From: CAZHMB01 sp964533515 | Lineage (GTDB): Archaea; Nanobdellota; Nanobdellia; Pacearchaeales; GW2011-AR1 | NCBI GenBank assembly: GCA_964533515.1 | Contig: CAZHMB010000007.1 | Location: 1 to 31,361 of the forward strand | Length of the DNA stretch: 31,361 nt | Reading direction: 5' to 3' | In this document: in pieces, positions 7,112 through 13,628 of the stretch | How the letters are laid out: each line of letters opens with the position of its first letter | Numbering within the stretch: the first letter of the stretch is position 1 | Made by a program: the position numbers and the translations under genes | The notes under the pieces: model-generated | Database searches by the model: none | The model's input: the letters and a program-made list of their open reading frames with translations, nothing else | Told to the model about the DNA's origin: nothing

Positions 7112-7203
7112 AGGTATAAAAAACTTTATAAAGCTATTTTTGTCTGAGATTATAACTGCGAGTTAACGCGTTAGCAGGAAGTTAATACTTCTTGTTAGAT
7201 AGG
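7112..7203 (+). promoter_or_regulatory. Promoter and structured 5' leader of the L18e-L13-S9 operon
   Basis: TATA-like boxes GGTATAAAAAAC (7112-7123) and CTTTATAAAG (about 7123-7132) precede a leader of about 50-60 bases. The leader contains a perfect 10-bp palindrome TAACGCGTTA and a hairpin AGGAAGT-TAAT-ACTTCTT just before the L18e ATG. This is longer and more structured than the leaderless starts elsewhere in the window. Confidence 0.4.
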
Positions 7204-7581
7204 ATGAAATCAAAAAGTAAAATTCAAAAACAACTTAAGAAAAAGAATTCTTCCGAGATAGTTAAAACTGTAAATGAAGCTAAAAAGAATCCTGCGTGGC
7301 TGGAAGTTGCCAGCATTCTTGCGGGCCCCCGAAGTAATTTCATTGTGGTAAATCTTGAAAGTCTGAATAAAATTTCGGATGGAAAAGAAACTCTCGTTGT
7401 CCCTGGAAAGGTTTTGTCTATGGGAAGCCCTGAAAAAAAGCTAAAAATCGTCGCATTAAATTTTTCTGAAAATGCGACTGAGAAACTGAAAAATGCTGGT
7501 TGTGAAACTTCAAATTTATTGGACGAGATTAAATCAAATCCAGAAGCGAAAGGAATTAAAGTGGTAAAAACGGACAAATAA
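7204..7581 (+). CDS. rpl18e: Large ribosomal subunit protein eL18 (L18e)
   Basis: A 125-residue L18e, an uL15-like large-subunit protein. The segments NPAWLEVASILAGPRSNFIVVNLESLNK and TLVVPGKVLSMGSPEKKLKIVALNFSE are typical. I place the start at the ATG 7204 (MKSKSKIQKQ) rather than the in-frame TTG at 7192, because the ATG fits the family length and directly follows AGG. It heads the archaeal order L18e-L13-S9. The TAA at 7579-7581 is followed one base later by the ATG of the next 52-nt module copy. Confidence 0.93.
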   Translation: MKSKSKIQKQLKKKNSSEIVKTVNEAKKNPAWLEVASILAGPRSNFIVVNLESLNKISDGKETLVVPGKVLSMGSPEKKLKIVALNFSENATEKLKNAGCETSNLLDEIKSNPEAKGIKVVKTDK

Positions 7582-7582
7582 T

Positions 7583-7634
7583 ATGAAAAAATTAAAAATT
7601 TTATGTATTTTCCAAAAGGGAGTCTTTTTGTAAA
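7583..7634 (+). promoter_or_regulatory. 52-nt module copy between L18e and L13 (mini-ORF MKKLKILCIFQKGVFL)
   Basis: The whole intergenic space is one module. Its ATG (7583) begins one base after the L18e stop and its TAA (7631-7633) ends one base before the L13 ATG (7635). It encodes 16 residues. The last 26 bases, from CCAAAAGGGAG through TTTTTGTAAA to the L13 start codon, are the same as in the S9 copy. TTTTATGTA sits where the other copies have a TATA-like run. Confidence 0.6.
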
Positions 7635-8039
7635 ATGGTAAAAATAATTATCGATGGAAAACAAACTCCGATGGGAAGACTTGCCAGCCATGTCGCTAAA
7701 CAAGCTTTGTTGGGAAATGAACTTGCAATTGTGAATTGCCAAGAAGTTATAATCACTGGAAATAAAGAAATGATCGAACAAGATCTTGCGGATATGCGTG
7801 CGAGAATAGGAAGTGGTCAAAAGGGGCCGAAGGTTTCAAGGTCAAGCGACCAAATTGTGAAAAGAACTATTAGGGGCATGTTACCAAATCACCGGAGAGG
7901 CAGAGGTAAAGAAGCTCTGAAAAGGATACGGTGTTTTGTTGGGACCCCTAAGGAAATTGGGGAAGCAGAAAAAATTTCTCTTGCAGGAAAGCCAAAATCA
8001 AAATCTATAATGGTAGGGGATTTGAGAAAACATAAATAA
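7635..8039 (+). CDS. rpl13: Large ribosomal subunit protein uL13
   Basis: A 134-residue uL13 with the conserved start IIDGKQTPMGRLASHVAKQALLG and the central RGMLPNHRRGRGKEALKRIRCFVGTP block. It is a structural protein of the large subunit; in eukaryotes the homolog also has regulatory roles. It lies between two copies of the 52-nt module: one ends one base before its ATG and the next begins one base after its TAA (8037-8039). Length and motifs are normal for archaea. Confidence 0.96.
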   Translation: MVKIIIDGKQTPMGRLASHVAKQALLGNELAIVNCQEVIITGNKEMIEQDLADMRARIGSGQKGPKVSRSSDQIVKRTIRGMLPNHRRGRGKEALKRIRCFVGTPKEIGEAEKISLAGKPKSKSIMVGDLRKHK

Positions 8040-8040
8040 A

Positions 8041-8092
8041 ATGGAAAAATTAAAAATTTTACGCATTTTCCAAAAGGGAGTCTTTTTGTAAA
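8041..8092 (+). promoter_or_regulatory. 52-nt module copy between L13 and S9 (mini-ORF MEKLKILRIFQKGVFL)
   Basis: This fills the L13-S9 gap exactly: L13 TAA, one A, module ATG 8041, module TAA 8089-8091, one A, S9 ATG 8093. It differs from the L13 copy only in codon 2 (AAA to GAA) and codon 8 (TGT to CGC). The TATA-like stretch is degraded here (TTTTACGCA), which weakens a pure promoter reading for this copy. Confidence 0.6.
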
Positions 8093-8518
8093 ATGGTTAA
8101 AGAAAATATGGTAAAGCCGAGAATTATTGAATCTGGAAAGAGAAAGACGGCAATTGCTCGAGCAGTATTGAGGCCCGAAGGCACCGGTAAAATCACAGTG
8201 AATGACCTAGATTTTTCTAATCTACAATTCCTTGATAAATTGAGGATTCAGGAACCCTTGAAAATTGCTGAAGCCGTTCTAGGAAAATTGGATTTTGATG
8301 TTGCTATAAATGTCCGGGGCGGTGGACAAAAAGGCCAAATAGAAGCAGCTAGACTTGCACTTGCAAAAGCAATTGTTAAATTTTCTGGGTCAAAAGAACT
8401 TGAAAAGGCTTATCTTGAATATGATAGAAATCTTTTAGTTGCTGACGTTCGTAGAAAAGAAGCCTACAAGCCTGATGACAGTCGAGCAAGAGGAAAAAGG
8501 CAGACTAGTTATAGGTGA
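8093..8518 (+). CDS. rps9: Small ribosomal subunit protein uS9
   Basis: A 141-residue uS9, whose C-terminal tail reaches the P-site tRNA. Conserved segments are SGKRKTAIARAVLRPEGTGKITVND, VRGGGQKGQIEAARLALAKA and the terminal DSRARGKRQTSYR, ending in the invariant basic tail with a final Arg. A second in-frame ATG at residue 6 (MVKPRIIES) could be an alternative start, but the first ATG is the one placed one base after the upstream module's stop. RpoN (Rpb10), which often follows in archaea, does not follow here; a minus-strand gene does. Confidence 0.96.
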   Translation: MVKENMVKPRIIESGKRKTAIARAVLRPEGTGKITVNDLDFSNLQFLDKLRIQEPLKIAEAVLGKLDFDVAINVRGGGQKGQIEAARLALAKAIVKFSGSKELEKAYLEYDRNLLVADVRRKEAYKPDDSRARGKRQTSYR

Positions 8519-8529
8519 TTAAAAGTGAA

Positions 8530-8829
8530 CTAATTCTCTTCCGTGGAGCCACTAGCTTTTTGATCATCGTAGTAAGGGGGAACACCTTCAGAATAATATC
8601 GCAGATAGATACATCTTTTTCTTTCACATCTGCGCGCTTTTAATTTGCCCAAAATCCCCTGGTGTCCTGAAAAAGAACAAACCGGGATGTATTTGCCGTG
8701 CTTATTCGTTATTGGAGTGAAAGGGTGTAGATCATTTGCCCCAACCTCCAAACGAGAAGTTTTTCCGTTTCTATGCCCGCTGCGATTGTTCGAAGAATTT
8801 TGACCCTCGCTGCATTTTCTTTTTCCCAT
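8530..8829 (-). CDS. Small Cys/His-containing hypothetical protein
   Basis: A 99-residue basic protein without a family I recognise. The central part has a possible metal site, with a Cys and a His in PVCSFSGHQG and two Cys in RRCERKRCIYLRYY; the ends are polar and low in hydrophobic residues. It occupies otherwise gene-free DNA convergent with S9, and its ATG is preceded on the minus strand by a TATA-like TTTTTAAGTAT about 25-30 bp upstream. These points favour a real gene. Aromatic and basic residues around the second Cys pair would suit nucleic-acid binding, but this is inference. Confidence 0.5.
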   Translation of the reverse strand: MGKRKCSEGQNSSNNRSGHRNGKTSRLEVGANDLHPFTPITNKHGKYIPVCSFSGHQGILGKLKARRCERKRCIYLRYYSEGVPPYYDDQKASGSTEEN

Positions 8830-8882
8830 ACTTTTAGGTATTTTTCATACTTAAAAACAAATATGTTCTCAAAAGCATATAT

Positions 8883-9422
8883 TCAACTTCTTTTAATCCC
8901 TAATTTATCCAACTTATTTTGAACATGGTTGAACAAAGTTGAAGAGATTATCTTTTGATGTTTACCCTCATGGGTTTGATTATTGAACTTTACTTTTCCA
9001 ATATAGGTGAAATTAGTTAATATCTTTTTTAATCCGTTGACCGAAAGATTGTGTTTTTCAGCAAGTTTTCTTAAACTTAAATTGTTGTTTAAAAAATCCT
9101 CAAATATTTCTTCTACTTCTCTGTAATTTTGTGCGGGAACCAGTTTATTCTCTTTCCAGGTGTAACCAAAGGGTGCTCGGGACATAACTTCTCCTTGAGA
9201 TGCTTTCTTTAACATCGCTTCTTTTTGGGGTTGGCCTTTCAATTCGGCAAATTTCCTAAATGCTTCAATATTTTTCTCTGGAATTGTTTCTTCAATGTAA
9301 GAATCTAATCCTTCTGGGTCGTGTGGAGCAAAGGAAAAACAAACTTTACACAGGTCTAGGCCCAATTTTTTTAAATTATTCTCCGATTCAAATCCGCATT
9401 TTGAACATTTTGTTTTTTGCAT
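8883..9422 (-). CDS. Zinc-ribbon plus serine-recombinase 'Recombinase' domain protein lacking the catalytic domain
   Basis: About 179 residues from the ATG at 9422, chosen because it follows the tyrosine recombinase stop by one base (TAAaATG); an upstream in-frame ATG (9446) would overlap that gene. A zinc-ribbon (CSKCGFE...CKVCF) is followed by a region like the DNA-binding Recombinase domain of large serine recombinases: RAPFGYTWKENKLVPAQNYREVEEIFEDFL, an HTH-like LSLRKLAEKHNLSVNGLKKIL and NFTYIGKVKFNNQTHEGKHQKIISSTLFNHVQNKL. The N-terminal resolvase domain with its catalytic Ser is absent, so this is a DNA-binding accessory or a domesticated remnant. Coupling to a tyrosine recombinase is unusual. 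Confidence 0.75.
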   Translation of the reverse strand: MQKTKCSKCGFESENNLKKLGLDLCKVCFSFAPHDPEGLDSYIEETIPEKNIEAFRKFAELKGQPQKEAMLKKASQGEVMSRAPFGYTWKENKLVPAQNYREVEEIFEDFLNNNLSLRKLAEKHNLSVNGLKKILTNFTYIGKVKFNNQTHEGKHQKIISSTLFNHVQNKLDKLGIKRS

Positions 9423-9423
9423 T

Positions 9424-10275
9424 TTAAGTTTCCTTCTTTTTTTCATCCATTAATTCATCAAATGGAGATTTTATCTTTTTTAATTCTTCTGTTGAAATGT
9501 GTGTGTAAATTTGTGTTGTTGATAAATCACTGTGCCCCAACAATTCTTGTATTTTCCTTATATCTGTTCCGTTTTCTAGAAGATGTGTTGCGAAACTGTG
9601 TCTTAAAGTATGAACATGGACTTCTTTTTTTATTCCGGATTTTTTATTTGTGTTTTGAACAATTTTTTGTAGGTTCCTCGAGGACAATTTCCCTTTTGGC
9701 CCTGTAAAAAGATATTCTTGGTTGGCTTCTTTTTGTAGCTTGACTTGCTTTCTTAAATCATTAATTAAAAAACTTGGGATGTTGAAGACACGATCTTTCT
9801 TTCCTTTGGCTTGACGAACTTGGCCAATCTTTTCGTCAAATTCTAGATCGGCAATTTTTAAATTTATTAATTCGCTTACTCGGAAACCACAAGCATAAAT
9901 TAGGGATAACATCAATTTAGATTTTTTGTTGGTTGTGGAATTAATTAGCAGTATTACTTCGCTCTTTGTTAAAACAGTTGGAAGTCTCTTTTCTTTTTTT
10001 GGTCTCTTGATTCTCGCGGTCGGATCTTTTCCAAGGATCGCCGAATAAGCATATTTCAAAGCAGAGAGAAAAACGATTACTGAACTTGAAGATCTCTCCG
10101 AAAGTTTTTCTGACATAAAAAGTTTGACATCGTCTTCGGTAATTTGCTCTGGGACTTTTTTCAGATAGTCCAAAAGCTCTTTGTTTGCCCTTAAATAATT
10201 TCTAACGGTATATTCTGAATTCTTAGATATTTTTAATTCAACCGCTATTTTTCGTAAAAATTCTTCGGGTGTCAT
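9424..10275 (-). CDS. xerA: Tyrosine recombinase, archaeal XerA-like
   Basis: A 283-residue tyrosine recombinase. An N-terminal SAM-like core-binding domain (about residues 1-90) precedes the catalytic domain. Catalytic residues are visible: Arg132 (ACGFRVSEL), a Lys in QAKGKKDR (about 157-160), His222 and Arg225 (HTLRH), His248 (LLGHSD) and nucleophile Tyr257 (TQIYTH). Length and order match archaeal Xer proteins that resolve chromosome dimers at dif-like sites, and a mobile-element integrase is a less likely alternative. It starts inside the end of the HAD gene (10272-10275 overlap) and is followed by the recombinase-domain protein, so the three are probably one transcript. No convincing dif site was seen nearby. 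Confidence 0.88.
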   Translation of the reverse strand: MTPEEFLRKIAVELKISKNSEYTVRNYLRANKELLDYLKKVPEQITEDDVKLFMSEKLSERSSSSVIVFLSALKYAYSAILGKDPTARIKRPKKEKRLPTVLTKSEVILLINSTTNKKSKLMLSLIYACGFRVSELINLKIADLEFDEKIGQVRQAKGKKDRVFNIPSFLINDLRKQVKLQKEANQEYLFTGPKGKLSSRNLQKIVQNTNKKSGIKKEVHVHTLRHSFATHLLENGTDIRKIQELLGHSDLSTTQIYTHISTEELKKIKSPFDELMDEKKKET

Positions 10276-10937
10276 TTTAATTTTATCCCAAGTTTGGAAA
10301 GTTGTCTAAACGTTTGCTCGTTGTTTTTGAAAAGAATTGTTTTGAATCCTAATGCCTTTGCGGGTTTAATATTCCAGATTTGATTGTCTATAAAAACACA
10401 ATTCTTGGAAGGAATGCCTAATTTTTTTAGAAGTAATCTATAAATTTTCCTGCCCGGCTTCCTTATCCCCACGTCACATGAAACTATCACTGGAGAAAAT
10501 TTCTTGGTGTATCTCTTTGGCATTACTGCTTTTTCAGATATCCGCCATTGATCTGAGAGAATTGCAATTTGATACCCTTGTTTTTTGAGTTTAAAGGCAA
10601 ATCTGTAAAGCCCCTTATTTTTCTTGAAATTTTTTCTGTACGCTTTTAGCAATAGTCTTCTTAATTTTCCTTCTGAAACATTATTCCTTTGGGAGATTGA
10701 TTTTAAAACTGCTTTCTCAGATAATTTTCCCTCTATTGCTAAAGAATAGGGGGTGTCGATAGAATCTATCCATTGATCAAAAGGGATCTTTAATTTTTCG
10801 GCCATGAAATCGTGAACCCCTTTTGTTCTTTGATGTTTATGGGCGGAGAAATAAGAGGAACTATTTAATGCCAAAACTCCTCCGACGTCGAAGACAACGG
10901 CTTTAATCTTCTCCGGTCTCTTTTTGCCCTTTTTCAT
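10272..10937 (-). CDS. HAD-superfamily hydrolase, subfamily IA-like
   Basis: A 221-residue HAD hydrolase, likely a small-molecule phosphatase. Motif I is FDVGGV (Asp17; Gly19 replaces the usual second Asp, as in several HAD-IA/epoxide-hydrolase-like members). Motif II is LSDQ, motif III lies in the GIRKPGRKIY stretch and motif IV is VFIDNQ. The cap is helical (about residues 28-100). With the second Asp of motif I missing, phosphatase activity is less certain than the fold. It is transcribed divergently from the hemerythrin gene and heads the recombinase operon. Confidence 0.85.
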   Translation of the reverse strand: MKKGKKRPEKIKAVVFDVGGVLALNSSSYFSAHKHQRTKGVHDFMAEKLKIPFDQWIDSIDTPYSLAIEGKLSEKAVLKSISQRNNVSEGKLRRLLLKAYRKNFKKNKGLYRFAFKLKKQGYQIAILSDQWRISEKAVMPKRYTKKFSPVIVSCDVGIRKPGRKIYRLLLKKLGIPSKNCVFIDNQIWNIKPAKALGFKTILFKNNEQTFRQLSKLGIKLK

Positions 10938-11008
10938 ACTCTAGATTGTGCGAACACGTTTATAATTGTTTGGGCAAATTATTTAAAATATAATTTCCTT
11001 TGAATTTT
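10938..11008. promoter_or_regulatory. Divergent promoter region, HAD gene (-) and hemerythrin gene (+)
   Basis: The 71-bp gap holds a minus-strand TATA-like ATTATAAACG (around 10958-10968) for the HAD operon and a plus-strand ATTTAAAATA (10981-10990), about 23 bp before the hemerythrin ATG. Both spacings imply leaderless starts. Confidence 0.5.
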
Positions 11009-11428
11009 ATGGAAAGAATGATTCAAACCCTTATGTTAAAAGAACATGAAAACCTTGATAGTTTGCTGGAAAAATTTAAGGGGGATTCCTCAAACATGGG
11101 CCTTTTTAATAAATTCAAATGGAACTTAGAGAAACATTTTTTCATGGAGGAAAAAGCCATCTTTGATTTGTATAATAAGATTAAAGGAGAAGATATCCCT
11201 ATAATTTTTGATTTGATGGAACAGCATGGAAGAATTCTCGAATTGGTTAAAGATGTTGAGGATGCCATCGATGGAGAAAGAATTGAAGATATAGAAGAAC
11301 TAAAAAATCTTTTAATAAGTCACCGGCAGGGAGAAGACAGGGATTTTTATCCCGAGCTCGACGAGGATTTGACTCCTGAACAAAAAATTGAAATGAAAAA
11401 AAGGATTGAAGATCACTTAAGAGGTTAA
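11009..11428 (+). CDS. Hemerythrin HHE cation-binding domain protein
   Basis: About 139 residues forming a four-helix bundle with hemerythrin-type metal ligands: HENLDSLLE, KHFFMEEKAIF (H-x3-E), EQHGRILE and SHRQGEDRDFYPELDE. Such domains bind a di-iron site and act in oxygen or NO/redox sensing or protection. The start is the ATG at 11009, which follows a TATA-like box by about 23 bp; an in-frame TTG at 11000 is less likely. It stands as a single gene, divergent from the HAD operon and followed by uppP with its own promoter. Confidence 0.85.
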   Translation: MERMIQTLMLKEHENLDSLLEKFKGDSSNMGLFNKFKWNLEKHFFMEEKAIFDLYNKIKGEDIPIIFDLMEQHGRILELVKDVEDAIDGERIEDIEELKNLLISHRQGEDRDFYPELDEDLTPEQKIEMKKRIEDHLRG

Positions 11429-11473
11429 TTGATTCAGAACAAGATTTTTATACGCTAAATTGTTGAAGGATTT

Positions 11474-12208
11474 ATGTTATATGAAATATTGATGGCGATC
11501 GTTCAGGCGACGACAGAGTTTCTTCCAGTTAGTAGTTCGGGGCATCTGGCCTTGTTGGGGAGTATTCTTTCTGAACCTAATTTATTTTTAATAACGGTTT
11601 TGCATACTGCATCTTTATTTGCGATCTTGATTTTCACAAGAAAGGAAATCTTTGATTTATTAAGTTTCAAGAAGGAAACAAGAAGCCTGTGGATTTGGTT
11701 AATTGTTGCAACACTCCCTGCGTTTGCCGTCGGTGTTTTGTTTAAATCCCATATAGAAACTGCCTTATCAAATCTTTTGTTTTTGGGCATTGCTTTTGTT
11801 TTCACGGGAATTATTCTATTGTCTACGAGAAGTTTTTCTGGAAACAAAAAATTGAATTGGAAAAATTCTTTGGGTATTGGTTTAATGCAAGCTCTTGCTC
11901 TCTTTCCGGGGGTATCAAGAAGTGGAATGGCTATCTCCGGAGGTTTGTTTAGTAAATTGCCCAAAGAAAAAGCGATAAAGTTTTCTTTTTTGTTATTTAT
12001 TCCTCTTGCGGTTGGTGCAATGATCTCAGAATCTGGGGCTTTTGATTTTAATTATTCTTTGTTGGTTGCATTTCTTGTATGCTTTATTCTAAGTTGGATT
12101 TTTCTAAATTTTCTATATGGCATTGTTAAAAAAGGATATTTTTGGGTTTTTGGATTTTATTGTTTTATAGTAGGGATCATTAGCTTATTACTTTATCTTT
12201 TATTATAG
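11474..12208 (+). CDS. uppP: Undecaprenyl-diphosphatase-like UppP/BacA
   Basis: A 244-residue polytopic membrane protein with both BacA signature motifs: an E-rich one near the N-terminus (QATTEFLPVSSSGHLALLG) and the second in mid-protein (LFPGVSRSGMAISGGLFS). It dephosphorylates polyprenyl diphosphate carriers so they can be reused for surface glycan or glycoprotein synthesis. About seven or eight membrane segments are visible. The ATG follows a TATA-like TTTTTATAC (around 11443-11451) by about 27 bp. Slightly shorter than bacterial UppP (about 270 residues). Confidence 0.92.
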   Translation: MLYEILMAIVQATTEFLPVSSSGHLALLGSILSEPNLFLITVLHTASLFAILIFTRKEIFDLLSFKKETRSLWIWLIVATLPAFAVGVLFKSHIETALSNLLFLGIAFVFTGIILLSTRSFSGNKKLNWKNSLGIGLMQALALFPGVSRSGMAISGGLFSKLPKEKAIKFSFLLFIPLAVGAMISESGAFDFNYSLLVAFLVCFILSWIFLNFLYGIVKKGYFWVFGFYCFIVGIISLLLYLLL

Positions 12209-12242
12209 TTAGTTTTATAAATTTCCTTCTTATAGAAATCTT

Positions 12243-12524
12243 ATGAAGTTCGAGTTTACAAAGCAGCATGGAATTATCTTGGGAGTTTTTTTAATCATGA
12301 TTATTTTATTTTTCCCAAGTACAAATAATTCTTCGCAAGAGGAAAACGTCCAATGTGTTGAAGCTTCGGATTGTTTTGTCTTTGGAGAAACTGGAACTTG
12401 TGGCTGTGGGTGTTATAACTCAACACAAATAGAAGAATTCGAAAAGAATCGGACCGAGGGCTGTTTTTGTCTACCTCCGGAGGAATGTGTTTGTCCCCAG
12501 GGCAAATGTATGAGAAACGTTTAA
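12243..12524 (+). CDS. Small membrane-anchored cysteine-rich exported protein
   Basis: A 93-residue protein with one N-terminal hydrophobic segment (about residues 10-26, GIILGVFLIMIILFFP) and an exterior part with ten cysteines (CVEASDC, TCGCGC, GCFC, CVCPQGKC). The pattern suggests a disulfide-stabilised or metal-binding surface domain held by an uncleaved anchor. I do not recognise a family. A TATA-like TTTATAAAT lies about 27 bp before the ATG. No enzyme motif is visible. Confidence 0.7.
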   Translation: MKFEFTKQHGIILGVFLIMIILFFPSTNNSSQEENVQCVEASDCFVFGETGTCGCGCYNSTQIEEFEKNRTEGCFCLPPEECVCPQGKCMRNV

Positions 12525-12548
12525 AAAGGTTTTACCCTTTAGCATAAT

Positions 12549-12803
12549 ATGGCAAAGAAAAATTCCTCAGCTAACATTAAAATAGATGGTGCTGACAAAT
12601 TGATGGATAAATGTAAGAGTGAAAAATCTTCTGGTTGCTCTAGTGGTTGTGGTGGCGCAGCGTATGGTTTGGGTTTTATTGGAAGTGCAATATATTATAT
12701 CTCAACGGCAACCGGTTTTTGGGTTGGTGTGCTTGGATTTTTGAAAGCGATTGTTTGGCCGGTGTTTTTGGTTTATGAAACTCTGAAGTATGTCGGAGCA
12801 TAA
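12549..12803 (+). CDS. Small conserved-type membrane protein
   Basis: An 84-residue protein: a polar N-terminus, a Gly/Ser/Cys linker (SGCSSGCGGAAYG), then two hydrophobic segments (about residues 40-58 and 60-80). The layout resembles short membrane proteins I associate with DPANN archaea, of unknown function. A TATA-like GTTTAAAAAG overlapping the end of the previous gene is about 25 bp before the ATG, so it is probably transcribed separately as a leaderless message. Confidence 0.65.
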   Translation: MAKKNSSANIKIDGADKLMDKCKSEKSSGCSSGCGGAAYGLGFIGSAIYYISTATGFWVGVLGFLKAIVWPVFLVYETLKYVGA

Positions 12804-12837
12804 GAAGATTTAAAAGAGTTCTTGAGTTATTTTTTAT

Positions 12838-12990
12838 ATGAAACCTAAAGAATGCAGGGGCTGCGGTAAGGAATTTACTGCTAAAAGCCCGAGAAGGCAG
12901 TACTGTGATGTTTGCAAGAAGAAAAGAGATGCGGAGTATAAAGATTTTCTTGAAAAAGATTTTGATGATCCCGATTTAGAGGATGCTTGA
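12838..12990 (+). CDS. 50-residue zinc-ribbon mini-protein
   Basis: An ORF of 50 codons that begins MKPKECRGCGKEFTAKSPRR and has a second Cys pair in QYCDVCKKKR, then an acidic tail (DFDDPDLEDA). CxxC...CxxC is typical of a single treble-clef knuckle. A TATA-like TTTAAAAGA (about 12810-12818) lies about 24 bp before the ATG, again a leaderless arrangement. Too short for most automated gene callers. A 22-codon ORF overlaps its end in another frame and is probably chance. Confidence 0.6.
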   Translation: MKPKECRGCGKEFTAKSPRRQYCDVCKKKRDAEYKDFLEKDFDDPDLEDA

Positions 12991-13042
12991 AGAGATAAAT
13001 TCCGAAACCGGCTTAGCCAGATTTCTTCGTCCAAAAGGAAAA

Positions 13043-13498
13043 TTAATCTAATCTTCTTTCTTTTGATTCGAATCCTTTTTCTTTCAAAAGTTTGGATATT
13101 TCGTCTTGATGCTTTAAAGTATGCAACATTTGGTGGTGATTCGGGCATAACCCGATTAAATTTTCTGAGGCATTGTTTTTTTTATTTTGGTCTAAATGAT
13201 GCAGATCAACAACCTTATCAAAACCACAAATTGCGCATTTTTCTGTTATTTTTTTATATGTTTCAAAATCTAGACCATAATTTTTCATGTGATTCCAAGC
13301 CTTTGTTGCATCTAGTCTAAAAAGAGTGTTGTAACATCCGGCACAAAATCCTTTTGCATGGTGGGGTCTGCTTCTCCCACAACGCTTACAGATTTTATCT
13401 TTTGGTTTCCAAATTAATTTTTTGTAACAAGTCGTGCACAAATTCTTTGAATGCGCAATTACTTCTTTTCCACAATTTTTACAATTAATTACAGGCAT
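13043..13498 (-). CDS. HNH endonuclease-like protein with N-terminal zinc knuckles
   Basis: A 151-residue protein. Two or three CxxC knuckles in the first 60 residues (CKNCGKE, CTTCYKK, CKRCGRS, CAGCY) precede an HNH-type domain: CAICG, then DLHHLDQNKKNNASENLIGLCPNHHQMLH, with the paired Cys, the HH of the first strand, Asn and the final H of the beta-beta-alpha-metal core. This would cut or nick DNA. It is a free-standing gene with a TATA-like TTTTTATATC about 24 bp before its ATG. It may be a homing-type or a phage-derived nuclease; nothing nearby shows a mobile intron or intein. Confidence 0.82.
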   Translation of the reverse strand: MPVINCKNCGKEVIAHSKNLCTTCYKKLIWKPKDKICKRCGRSRPHHAKGFCAGCYNTLFRLDATKAWNHMKNYGLDFETYKKITEKCAICGFDKVVDLHHLDQNKKNNASENLIGLCPNHHQMLHTLKHQDEISKLLKEKGFESKERRLD

Positions 13499-13628
13499 TC
13501 TTTATTAAATAAGTTCGGATATAAAAACGTGTGCGAAAACTTTAGAATAGTAACGTTCGTATGTATAAAAGCGAACTACTGGTAATACATCTTGTGCGAA
13601 GCTTTTATGTGTAAATGGTATTTGGGGG

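Noticed and set aside
9446..9446. Earlier ATG for the recombinase-domain protein
   Set aside because: It would overlap the tyrosine recombinase by 23 bases; the ATG at 9422 has the TAAaATG junction seen elsewhere in the window and starts right before the zinc ribbon.
12983..13051. 22-codon plus-strand ORF (MLEEINSETGLARFLRPKGK...) overlapping the 50-aa zinc ribbon and the HNH gene end
   Set aside because: Very short, overlaps two better genes in other frames, no start signal of its own.
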